Shown here: one piece after another, positions 18,235 to 25,400 of the stretch | Position numbering within the stretch: position 1 is the first letter of the stretch | How the letters are laid out: each line of letters starts with the position of its first letter | NCBI GenBank assembly: GCA_025462645.1 | Contig: JAOAPB010000060.1 | Coordinates: forward strand, 1-64,000 | Length of the DNA: 64,000 nucleotides | Source of the DNA: Edaphobacter sp. | GTDB lineage: Bacteria; Acidobacteriota; Terriglobia; Terriglobales; Acidobacteriaceae | Direction: 5' to 3' | Position numbers and translations under genes: made by a program | Notes under the pieces: generated by a model | What the model saw: only the letters and a program-made list of their open reading frames with translations | Told to the model about the DNA's origin: nothing | Databases searched by the model: none

Positions 18235-19320
18235 CTACGGGATTACCCGGAGTTCTCGAAGCTTCGTGAGTTGCCGTCTGAAACTTTCATGCGTATCGAT
18301 ACAGTCCGCGAAGCCGGCCTTGCGGATCTTGATTGTGCTTAGGATTGTCTCCTCGCCGAAGTTGAGCATCCAGTCCACAAAGGACCAGTTCGTAATCTGT
18401 TCGTATGGCGTTGCATGTAGTCCATAGCGAACCACTATCGAATCCCACAGCGGGCCTTTCTCACTCATCTCCGAAACAGTCGACATCGCCAAAGGCTCGG
18501 CCACGGGAAGATCATAGAAAGCAGCCAATTCGTTCCAAAGCTGCCGCCAGCGATAGACATCCCCGTTCGACACGTTGAAGATCTCGTTGCGCGCCTTATC
18601 CTCGCCGAGCGCCCACAGTGTGGCACGCCCAAATAATTCTGCATCGGTGGTTTCCTGAAGTGTGTTCCATCCTTCGCGGCGACCTGGAAACCGCAACGGA
18701 AGCCCGAGTTCGCGGCTCATCGCGGCGTATGCAGCAAGGCTCGTCACAAGATTCATCGGCGAATTCAAGCTCGGCCCCATTACGAGATGCGGACGCAAGA
18801 CCGTCCAACTCGCTCCGTTCTTGTTTGACCAATCGGCGAGAATGTCTTCCTGTTGGTGATAGTGGATCGGCGCGATGAGGCGGGGTTCTGTTTCCTTCGC
18901 CGGAGCGTTGAACGCACCTAAGCTAAATCCATAGGACTTGGCTCCGCCTGCCAGGACGATGCGTCTGAGAGGGACATTCCGCGCCGCGAGGGCCTCAAGT
19001 GTGTTTGCCAGCATCCTGGCATTGGGTTCTACGGTTTCGGCCATCGTCGGCTTCTCAACGTAGGCGGCATAAACCAGGTCGGTCACAGTATCCAGATTCG
19101 AGAAAGCCCTGATCGTGCCCTCGCGATCCATGAGGTCGACACTAATGTGGCGGGGCGGAGTTTGGGTGCGATATGTCGGCGCGGGCCGGCGCGCTGCTGT
19201 TGTGACGCGCCAGGCCGGGTTAGCGGCCACAGCGTCGATCACTCCTGTGCCAAGCACGCCATATGGACCGACGAGCAGGATCTCACGCTTCGAAGCATTC
19301 TCTTTAGGAGTTGCGGTCAT
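18235..19320 (-). CDS. PRISE-like SDR (progesterone 5-beta-reductase/iridoid synthase-like) oxidoreductase
   Basis: The 361-residue product starts with a Rossmann motif (ILLVGPYGVLGTGVI) and continues as an atypical SDR. The segments DLVYAAYVEKPT, SYGFSLGAFNAPAKETEPR and WTVLRPHLVMG, and the C-terminal block FVDWMLNFGEETILSTIKIRKAGF, are characteristic of the PRISE group. That group reduces activated C=C bonds of enones with NADPH. A Tyr in HYHQQED lies where the family catalytic Tyr is expected. It is the last gene of a minus-strand oxidoreductase cluster that begins beside a TetR regulator. The natural substrate is unknown; a small unsaturated carbonyl compound is the best guess. Confidence 0.85.
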   Translation of the reverse strand: MTATPKENASKREILLVGPYGVLGTGVIDAVAANPAWRVTTAARRPAPTYRTQTPPRHISVDLMDREGTIRAFSNLDTVTDLVYAAYVEKPTMAETVEPNARMLANTLEALAARNVPLRRIVLAGGAKSYGFSLGAFNAPAKETEPRLIAPIHYHQQEDILADWSNKNGASWTVLRPHLVMGPSLNSPMNLVTSLAAYAAMSRELGLPLRFPGRREGWNTLQETTDAELFGRATLWALGEDKARNEIFNVSNGDVYRWRQLWNELAAFYDLPVAEPLAMSTVSEMSEKGPLWDSIVVRYGLHATPYEQITNWSFVDWMLNFGEETILSTIKIRKAGFADCIDTHESFRRQLTKLRELRVIP

Positions 19321-19546
19321 AGATGTTTCCTTTCCATTTCGTGGTGAGTACTCATAGGTGACGCTTTATCTGGTATGCCACTCCAGCCAAGGGATGTGTT
19401 GCTGGCCCATGTCGTAACGGAGGAACCTCTTTCGCGCGAGATCCTGAAGACGGTGGTAGAGCGTCTGAAGAATCCGCCTCAGAGCAACCGGATCGAAGGT
19501 GATCAAATCGTCGGTATCGCTAAGGCAAATGATTGAGTCACCGAAA

Positions 19547-19707
19547 CTAGTTGAATTCGATCTCATGGATATCGATCGCGACGAGCACAGGTTCCGCTAC
19601 CTTTCGCTTTTCGTTGTCGTAGGCAAATACTCGGCGCTTATGCGGCACCATGAGTCCGTTGGTGGCTCGGTAGTCGGCGGCGTAATTAAGTCCCGGAGCA
19701 TTGCCAA
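19547..19707 (-). pseudogene. C-terminal fragment of an unrecognised protein
   Basis: The minus strand from about 19707 to the TAG at 19547 encodes ILGNAPGLNYAADYRATNG, then LMVPHKRRVFAYDNEKRKV and EPVLVAIDIHEIEFN. This composition looks like the genuine end of a coding sequence, not chance, but no start or upstream part exists: the next sequence is the end of an SDR gene. The family could not be named. It fits the general decay of this region. Confidence 0.45.
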
Positions 19708-19729
19708 GAATTGAAGCAGCTGCTCCCGA

Positions 19730-20467
19730 TCAGACTTGTCCTCTGCCGCCATCAACGAACAGCTCGATGCCTGTGACGAAACTGGAGTCATTCGACGCCA
19801 GGAACAACGCCGCTTTGGCAATTTCGTCGGGATCACCCATCCGTCCCATTGGGATGGTGGACACAATTCGTGCAATGGCGTCTGCAGGTTGTCCATCGAT
19901 AACCGGCGTATCGGTCGGCCCCGGACTAATGACGTTTGAACGAATATGACGGTCCTTGAGATCCGAGGTCCAGCTTCGAACGAAGGAGCGGAGAGCGGCC
20001 TTGGTCGCACCATAGACGCCGAAAGCGGGCGTACCTTTCACGCTCGCGACCGAGCCGTTGAGGATAATCGAGCCGCCATCGTTCAGCAGCGGTAAGGCTT
20101 TCTGCACAGTAAACAGCGTTCCCTTGACGTTGATGTCGAAGAGCCTGTCAAAATGCTCCTCAGTGATTGAGCCGAAGGAAGCAAATTCAGCGACGCCGGC
20201 ATTGGCGAAGACGACATCGATTCTCCCCTTGGTCGCGACGGCCTCGTAGAGACGATCGAGGTCGGGGAATTTGGCAATGTCTCCCTGAACCCCAGTAACA
20301 TTGCTGCCAATTGCTTTTACGGCCTCGTCGAGCTCTTTTTGACGACGGCCCGTGATGAAGACGTAGGCGCCCTCTTTTGCGAAGAGCTTTGCGGCAGCCA
20401 ATCCTATCCCGGTCGTGCCACCAGTAATCACTGCTACTTTCCCTTGCAACTTCTTCGTTTCGGTCAT
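19730..20467 (-). CDS. SDR family NAD(P)-dependent oxidoreductase
   Basis: This is a classical SDR of 245 residues. It has the cofactor motif [10 protein letters not shown] near residue 16, NAG (FANAGVAEF) near residue 88, a catalytic Ser ([11 protein letters not shown]) near 140, YGATKAAL with Tyr and Lys near 152-156, and the C-terminal [14 protein letters not shown]. An Arg after TGR in the second strand suggests NADP preference. It lies between a SnoaL-like gene and a gene fragment, in the direction of the other oxidoreductases, and probably shares the TetR-controlled region. Confidence 0.93.
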   Translation of the reverse strand: MTETKKLQGKVAVITGGTTGIGLAAAKLFAKEGAYVFITGRRQKELDEAVKAIGSNVTGVQGDIAKFPDLDRLYEAVATKGRIDVVFANAGVAEFASFGSITEEHFDRLFDINVKGTLFTVQKALPLLNDGGSIILNGSVASVKGTPAFGVYGATKAALRSFVRSWTSDLKDRHIRSNVISPGPTDTPVIDGQPADAIARIVSTIPMGRMGDPDEIAKAALFLASNDSSFVTGIELFVDGGRGQV

Positions 20468-20525
20468 CGGTAATCGTCTTTATCTCCCTTGCTCTCAATC
20501 GGCCTCAAAATGGGGATGTCGAAGC

Positions 20526-20927
20526 TCATGAAGGGAAACTCTTGCCAAACATGGGAAGGCCGCTGACAGATTCCGCTTTGCTCGCCTCGTCCTGCAAGAC
20601 GTCCCAATGCTCTGCGAGAAGACCGTCTTCGAACCGGACAATGTCGGCGGCGATCCAGGCGGCCGGCCTTCCAATCCCACTGAAGCGACCGTGCGCTATG
20701 ACGTAATCGCCTTCTGCAACGGTGAGCTGGTTCTCATAGTGCATCGTTTCTGGCACTGAACGAACCAGAGCGAACAGTCCTTCGCGTCCCGGCGCGATAT
20801 GGGCGCTATGCTGGATGTACTTTGGCGACCAGAATCGTTCTGCTGCCGCGTAGTCGCGTTTGTTGAAGAGAGTGTCGAAGGCTTCGAGAACGATCGCCTT
20901 GTTCTGTTCGGGCGTTGTCTTTGGCAT
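20526..20927 (-). CDS. SnoaL-like / NTF2-fold protein
   Basis: The start at 20927 (MPKTTPEQNKAIVLEAFDTLF) is preceded by AGGAG at a good distance; a longer frame from 21014 is not supported. The 133-residue product has the SnoaL-like pattern: an N-terminal helix, NKRDYAAAERFWSPKYIQHSAHIAPG, and a beta-sheet ending ADIVRFEDGLLAEHWDVLQDE. Such proteins are small cone-shaped enzymes or binding proteins. Relatives in reductase clusters are annotated as predicted ester cyclases or hydroxylases of unknown substrate. A remnant of an Old Yellow Enzyme lies directly upstream. Confidence 0.85.
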   Translation of the reverse strand: MPKTTPEQNKAIVLEAFDTLFNKRDYAAAERFWSPKYIQHSAHIAPGREGLFALVRSVPETMHYENQLTVAEGDYVIAHGRFSGIGRPAAWIAADIVRFEDGLLAEHWDVLQDEASKAESVSGLPMFGKSFPS

Positions 20928-20929
20928 AT

Positions 20930-21113
20930 TCAGCTCCTGGGGTTGTGTTCGGATAATTGGTACGTTGGGTAATCGGAATAGCCATGTGGCCCCGAGGCAT
21001 ACACGGTTTCCCAATCAACCTCGGCAAGAGGAGCATTCTCAGCAAACCTATGGACCAGGTCGGGATTTGCAATGTAAGGTCGGCCGAACGCCACCAGATC
21101 TGCTAGGTCCACA
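20930..21113 (-). pseudogene. Old Yellow Enzyme (alkene reductase) C-terminal remnant
   Basis: The frame gives DLADLVAFGRPYIANPDLVH followed by RFAENAPLAEVDWETVYASG and GYSDYPTY, the last 60 residues of NADH:flavin oxidoreductases of the NemA/OYE type. Upstream of about 21113 the sequence becomes part of a truncated DUF427 gene, so about 300 residues carrying the FMN site are lost. The remnant ends at 20930, three bases before the SnoaL start codon. Confidence 0.85.
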
Positions 21114-21408
21114 CGGCATTCTCCGATCGGGAATCTCCGATGGGAATGCTGTAGTAGCTGCAATCGCCCTTGTACGGACAATAGGTGTAATGCGTTGTCC
21201 GAACGAGCAGCGACATGTCCGCATCGTTGCGCGGTAAGTAGTAAACGGGCGGATATCCTTTCTCCTCCAGCCGAAGTGCCTGCGTCGATTCAGCGACTAT
21301 CTTCCCTGCGACAATTGCACGTACCTTGCCCTTAACCGAAGAAATCGTGATGGGATGATCAGGGCCAGGAATCTTGATCTCTTTACCTTTGCTCAAAGTG
21401 TTATTCAT
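21103..21408 (-). pseudogene. DUF427 protein, C-terminally truncated
   Basis: From the ATG at 21408 the product reads MNNTLSKGKEIKIPGPDHPI, VRAIVAGKIVAESTQALRL, PPVYYLPRNDADMSLL, TYCPYKGDCSYYSI and ENAVWT. These are the conserved blocks of DUF427 proteins (function unknown). The stop comes just where family members continue with a Y-x-x-P segment of about 25 residues; instead the sequence joins the OYE remnant. The short loss might leave a partly folded protein, but it is best treated as a deletion scar. Confidence 0.75.
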
Positions 21409-21424
21409 TGCTTTCCTCACGTTG

Positions 21425-21820
21425 TCAGTTAAAGCTTCGAACCGCCATCGACGGGAATACTGGTGCAGTGATCCAGCGCGCCGCATCGGACGCCACAAAG
21501 CAACTACATCGGCGACGTCGTCGGGTTTGCCGAGTTGCTTCAATGTCTGCATTCCCAGCGCGACCTCGCGTCCCGTTTCGGTCTTTGTGAAATTCGACAT
21601 ATCCGTGTCGCCATCCGGAGTTCCTAGGTCCGCCGAGATTGCATCTGCGCGGCCGCCCTTCGTTTTGATTTCGGCCACGAGAGATTTCAGCTTCCTGCGC
21701 AAAGCGGTCGTAGTGGACCACGACGTGTGCCCCTGCCCGGGCAAGCGCAAGTGCGGTTGCTCGGCCAATACCTCTCGATGCTCCCGTCACGAGCGCCGTT
21801 TTGTTCGGGAGTGTAGTCAT
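21425..21820 (-). pseudogene. SDR oxidoreductase pseudogene
   Basis: The start (MTTLPNKTALVTGASRGIG, RATALALARAGAHVVVHYDR) is intact. The frame then slips near 21690-21700 and continues elsewhere as LVAEIKTKGGRADAISADLG. About 110 residues with the catalytic Ser-Tyr-Lys are absent between DLGTPDG and FTKTETGREVALGM. The C-terminal end (LKQLGKPDDVADVV, then FVASDAARWIT in another frame) is again shifted. Multiple frameshifts and an internal deletion make it non-functional. Confidence 0.85.
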
Positions 21821-21965
21821 TGTCCTCTCTCTTGCTAGTCAGCGAGCGGATAAGACGCGCGGCGCCTGGGTCGAAGGAGAGCCGACTCCTCCAGGTCGTC
21901 GGCTCTCAACCAGATCAGCACGAATACATCTGTCTAAAGGCCCATTGACTGGAGTGCGCGTTGGC

Positions 21966-22706
21966 TCAAGCGTTCATCCCGCCATCAACAGTTAGATTTG
22001 CCCCGGTGATGTACGAAGATTCAGGACCTGCGACGAATGACACCATTGCGGCGATCTCATCTACATTCCCATAGCGGTTGAGCGCTGTGGCGGCCTTCTG
22101 CGGTACTGCCCAATCACCCGAGGCGGGATTCAGATCCGTGTCGATCGGACCCGGCTGGACGTTGTTGACCGTGATGCCCCGGCTCCCGACCTCTCTGGAC
22201 AATGCCTGAGTAAACATCTTGATGGCACCCTTCGTGGCCGCGTAGGGCACAAGCCCGGGCGCAACGGCACGCTCGCCCACTGCCGAACCGACCATGATGA
22301 TGCGACCACCATCCTTCATGTGCTTCAGCGCCGCCTGCGTGGTGGCGAGCACCCCGCGGACGTTGATGTCGATCACGCGATCCATCTCCTCCAGTGTCGT
22401 CTCCTCGAACGGTTTCGGGATCGCCGTGCCGGCATTGTTCACAAGCACATCCAGACGTCCGAAAGTGGCAACGGCCTTCTCGACCGCGCCCTTGACTGCT
22501 TCGACGTTGATCGCGTCCGCCTGGATCGCGATGGCCTTTCCGCCGCCGAGTTCAATCGCTTTGACTACGGCCGAGGCTGCGCCGGCGTCCTTCGCGTACG
22601 TGATGGCTACGCTTGCTCCATCGGCGGCCAGACGCTTCGCGATCGCTGCGCCGATGCCCCGGGAACCGCCGGTAACGAGTGCCACTTTCTCCGCTAACTT
22701 AGACAT
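21966..22706 (-). CDS. SDR family NAD(P)-dependent oxidoreductase
   Basis: The ATG at 22706 follows AAGGAG closely and starts MSKLAEKVALVTGGSRGIG. The product has 246 residues: the TGGSRGIG cofactor loop, NNAGTAIPKP, the catalytic Ser in MVGSAVGERA, YAATKGAI with Tyr and Lys, VNNVQPGPIDTDLNP and SSYITGANLTVDGG. It resembles 3-oxoacyl reductase/glucose dehydrogenase-like SDRs. It is transcribed away from a TetR gene. The 165-base gap between the two holds two operator-like palindromes, so this gene and those downstream are the probable TetR targets. Confidence 0.94.
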   Translation of the reverse strand: MSKLAEKVALVTGGSRGIGAAIAKRLAADGASVAITYAKDAGAASAVVKAIELGGGKAIAIQADAINVEAVKGAVEKAVATFGRLDVLVNNAGTAIPKPFEETTLEEMDRVIDINVRGVLATTQAALKHMKDGGRIIMVGSAVGERAVAPGLVPYAATKGAIKMFTQALSREVGSRGITVNNVQPGPIDTDLNPASGDWAVPQKAATALNRYGNVDEIAAMVSFVAGPESSYITGANLTVDGGMNA

Positions 22707-22784
22707 AGATCTCCTTGTGATTTCTCGGAACAATTCACGAAGCCGATTCGGTAGTGATCTTGCCCGATCGTGCCTGACGGTTCT

Positions 22785-22798
22785 GAACCATTCAGTTC
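22785..22798. promoter_or_regulatory. TetR operator candidate, GAACCATTCAGTTC
   Basis: This inverted repeat has GAAC/GTTC arms and an ATT core. It lies in the divergent gap, 79 bases from the SDR start and 74 bases from the TetR start. It shares GAAC-y-ATT-y-AGTTC with the second site at 22839. Confidence 0.7.
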
Positions 22799-22838
22799 TA
22801 TACGATGGATGAAGATGTGGCGAGGATGCAGAAATATT

Positions 22839-22852
22839 GAACTATTTAGTTC
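22839..22852. promoter_or_regulatory. TetR operator candidate, GAACTATTTAGTTC
   Basis: The arms GAACTA and TAGTTC are perfect inverted repeats around TT. The site is 20 bases before the TetR start codon, so occupancy would block tetR transcription or initiation. It differs at only two positions from the first site. Confidence 0.75.
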
Positions 22853-22871
22853 TTTATCGGATAATATCTCT

Positions 22872-23426
22872 ATGGGACGCCCCAAGAACTTTAGCCGGGA
22901 GGAAGTGCTGGAGAAGGCGATGCCCGTCTTCTGGAAGCACGGGTTCGCGGACACGAGCCTCCAGGAACTGGAACGAGCCACAGGCGTAAACAAGTCAGGG
23001 CTGTACACCGAGTTCCGAGACAAGGAAGACCTCTTTGTAGCGTGCCTGCGCCACTACCTCGAGAGCCAGGAGAAGAGAGGATTTCTTATCAGAGAGCCTC
23101 TTGGCTGGAAGAACGTCGAGACATTTCTTAAGAATGGTCCTCTTAACAAAGGGGAACTGCAGGGGTGTTTTTCCGTCAATTCTATGCGGGAGTTCGCGAT
23201 CCTTCCAGATGAGGCTTATGGGATCGTGGCGGAGAATCGAGCACTATTGCAGCGCCTTCTCGCCATGAACATCGAAGCCGAAAAGCCCAAGATGGCTCCT
23301 TCCGCAATTGCGGAGATGGTGCTGTCGTTCTTCTCCGGGGTGTGCATTGAGCGCAACCTGAAATCCGGCAGAGTCTCGTCGACTCGGAAGATCGAGAACT
23401 TTATGACGGCGCTTCGCAGTCTCTAA
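22872..23426 (+). CDS. TetR/AcrR family transcriptional regulator
   Basis: The ATG at 22872 starts MGRPKNFSREEVLEKAMPVF; the frame is open further upstream, but the family begins at MGRPK. Residues 1-55 hold the helix-turn-helix (FADTSLQELERATGVNKSGLYTEF is the conserved region). The C-terminal ligand domain contains GCFSVNSMREF and EMVLSFFSGVCIERNL. The 185-residue length is normal. It is divergent from an SDR operon and flanked by operator-like repeats, so it is probably an autoregulated repressor responding to a reactive electrophile or enone. A decayed paralogue lies at 17640-18115. Confidence 0.94.
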   Translation: MGRPKNFSREEVLEKAMPVFWKHGFADTSLQELERATGVNKSGLYTEFRDKEDLFVACLRHYLESQEKRGFLIREPLGWKNVETFLKNGPLNKGELQGCFSVNSMREFAILPDEAYGIVAENRALLQRLLAMNIEAEKPKMAPSAIAEMVLSFFSGVCIERNLKSGRVSSTRKIENFMTALRSL

Positions 23427-23427
23427 T

Positions 23428-23442
23428 GGAACGATTAGTTCC
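23428..23442. promoter_or_regulatory. Operator-like repeat after tetR, GGAACGATTAGTTCC
   Basis: A third copy of the GAAC...GTTC motif directly follows the tetR stop codon. Its spacer is one base shorter than in the two upstream sites, so binding by the same regulator is less certain. The next 250 bases contain no recognised gene. Confidence 0.35.
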
Positions 23443-23700
23443 CTGAAGGCGGCCTATTGGAAAGGCGATGTATCGGCCCAGGACGAATACCCGTTGAAGC
23501 TGAGCAAAGTCGATTCAGTCTATGGGCCGCTTTCGTTCCTTGTCCCACTACTTCGCATTTCGAATCTCGTGCTTCCCATTGTTGCGTCGATTGAGCCCTA
23601 GAGGCTGTAAATTTGCGAACTGGCCTGCGCCTCAACCATTGAGCCTTTGCTGTTGACGGCAGTTGTTGTCCTCTGCCCCTGAGCCTCGCTCCCTTTTTTC
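23443..23700. other. Intergenic stretch without recognised gene
   Basis: A plus-strand frame from 23443 to about 23600 (AYWKGDVSAQDEYPLKL, then GPLSFLVPLLRISNLVLP) has no start codon and no recognised relatives. Nothing else is supported before the repeat element that begins at 23701. Confidence 0.4.
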
Positions 23701-24013
23701 CCTGTCAAGCCCCTGGAGCCGAAACTAAGACGCAGCTCCGGACGCAAATCAAACAAAAACAAAGCCTTAGGCTCCGAAAATAGTCTTCCGCAAAGTGGCA
23801 TAGTAGTTTTACTCAATCGGCTATAGTTAATACAGAGTCAGAGAAAGCCCCGGCCAATCACCGGGGCTTCTCTCTTTAAAACCAATTAACCTTTTAGAAA
23901 GACGACTTTAGCCGTAACCCATTTAGAATGACGAATTTGCAGCGATAGATTCGTTTAAGTCGATGAATTCAGATGACTTGCAGCCAAAGTACCCCCCGGG
24001 GGGGGAGGGGGTC
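23701..24013 (+). repeat. Composite intergenic element, copy A
   Basis: The first of three related copies. In order it has CCTGTCAAGCCCC at 23701 and a conserved box, GTGGCATAGTAGTTTTACTC, near 23798. Next come CAATCGGCTATAGTTAATACA with a -10-like TATAGT and a GC-rich hairpin at 23841-23872. Two imperfect repeats follow (TTTAGAAAGACGACTTT at 23894 and TTTAGAATGACGAATTT at 23922). The end is a C/G tract (CCCCCC then GGGGGGGGAGGGGG at 23992-24011). Copy C matches the conserved box at nearly every position. No protein is encoded. Confidence 0.8.
23841..23876 (+). terminator. Hairpin inside repeat copy A
   Basis: GAGA-A-AGCCCCGG pairs with CCGGGGCT-TCTC around the 7-base loop CCAATCA and is followed by TCTCTTT. 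It could end transcription from the -10-like box 30 bases upstream. The stem sequence differs from those of copies B and C, but the position and pairing are the same. Confidence 0.65.
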
Positions 24014-24382
24014 CTACGCAAGCAGTGATCGTAGTTCATAACAGACTCTGGGGCGCCAGTTCACACACACGCGAACCAAGAGGTGTGAGGCTGAGGGTTC
24101 CCTTGTCTGAATGATGAGACCAAAGAGCTTGGCAGTAACCAAGCGCAGATTGAACCTCCGCCACTGACAGCCACGGTTCGTCTCTTGTCCTCAAGAACCA
24201 GAGGGACTATCGGACAAACTCTAGCGAGGTCAGTGTTCGAAGAATATGACTACACCACGAGAAAGCGCAAAGACTCCTTTGATGTAAGAGACAAGAACAT
24301 AATTTCCCGTTCATCGATGCTGTGGGAGGATGATCACTGGAAGTTTCAGCAGGTCAGGAATATCTCCGGATGCCGGTAGCAA
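24014..24382. other. Intergenic stretch without recognised gene
   Basis: No supported gene is seen. The plus-strand frame at 24185-24379 (MSSRTRGTIGQTLARSVFEE) has no recognised relatives and no ribosome site. The LysR gene ends at 24383 on the minus strand. Confidence 0.4.
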
Positions 24383-25315
24383 CTAGGAGGCATTTGTTCT
24401 GGCTATCCTTTTTGGCGTCATTTCCATTGCCTGCGAGAGCAAGAATGTCCGGAAGATACCGACAATACCTGTTGGCTCTGGACCGGCAGGATATGCCATC
24501 GAGAATTGCCTCGACAGCTTCAACCCCTGCACTCTGGCGATCTTTAGCGTTCCAAGAGAGAGCTGACTTCGGACTGCCCACCTCGAGACGAAGGTGACTC
24601 CTAGGCCGGCTTCCACCGCACTCAGCAGACCTTCGGTCGAGTCGAGTTCCATGCTGATCGTCAGATCCTTCGTCTTCACTCCGGTCTTCGAAAGCGCTTG
24701 CTCCACCACCCTTCTTGAGCCGGAGCCAAATTCGCGCATGAGCAAAGGTTCGCTCTTCAGATCCTCTACCTTAATATCGTGATTGGCCCATCCATGAGTC
24801 GCGGGAACAACCAGTACCATGTGATCCTCCATGAACGGTTCTATATGGAGGTCTTTCCGCTGTTCCGGACCTTCGATAAGCGCCAGCTGAATCTCTCGCG
24901 CCAGCAGGGCTTCGAGCATCTCATCTGTATTCCCGCTGCGAGCCGTGACTCTGACCTTAGGGTTTGTCCGCCGAAATCCAGCTACGAACGTTGGCAGGAG
25001 GTATTGACCGATGGTCTGGGAGGCTCCCAGAGCGAGTTCACCTGCATGTTGTCCAAATGCCTCCGCCACCGCGGCAAAGGCTTCGTCGGAGAGTTCCTTC
25101 ATTCTCTCTGCAAAGGGCAGCAGCGCCTTTCCCCCGGCTGTCAGGGCGATATGTCCACCGCCGCGATCGAATAGAGGTACGCCGAACTCATCTTCAAGCG
25201 CCTTGATCTGCTGGGTGATTGCGGGTTGCGTGAGCAACAATTCTTCTGCGGCCCGGCTGAAGTTCAGATGCTCTGCGACCGCCCTGAATACTCGAATGCG
25301 GAAGTTCTCTATCAT
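24383..25315 (-). CDS. LysR-family transcriptional regulator
   Basis: From the ATG at 25315 the protein reads MIENFRIRVFRAVAEHLNFS followed by the winged helix-turn-helix (LLLTQPAITQQIKALEDEFG, LFDRGGGHIALTAGG). A substrate-binding domain follows (ELALGASQTIGQYLLPTFVAGF, ALIEGPEQRKDLHIEPF, GLGVTFVSRWAV). The 310-residue length fits the family. It is the third gene of a minus-strand group with a chloride channel and an FAD enzyme. The C-terminal domain resembles regulators of the CbbR/CysL type. The ligand is unknown. Confidence 0.93.
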   Translation of the reverse strand: MIENFRIRVFRAVAEHLNFSRAAEELLLTQPAITQQIKALEDEFGVPLFDRGGGHIALTAGGKALLPFAERMKELSDEAFAAVAEAFGQHAGELALGASQTIGQYLLPTFVAGFRRTNPKVRVTARSGNTDEMLEALLAREIQLALIEGPEQRKDLHIEPFMEDHMVLVVPATHGWANHDIKVEDLKSEPLLMREFGSGSRRVVEQALSKTGVKTKDLTISMELDSTEGLLSAVEAGLGVTFVSRWAVRSQLSLGTLKIARVQGLKLSRQFSMAYPAGPEPTGIVGIFRTFLLSQAMEMTPKRIARTNAS

Positions 25316-25400
25316 GACCCTATCCGTCTCCTGTCTCCCTTGAAAGTCCAAAGTTAGACGCCTTTTGATGATCACAGTCTTGTATGTCGAAATCTATCTT

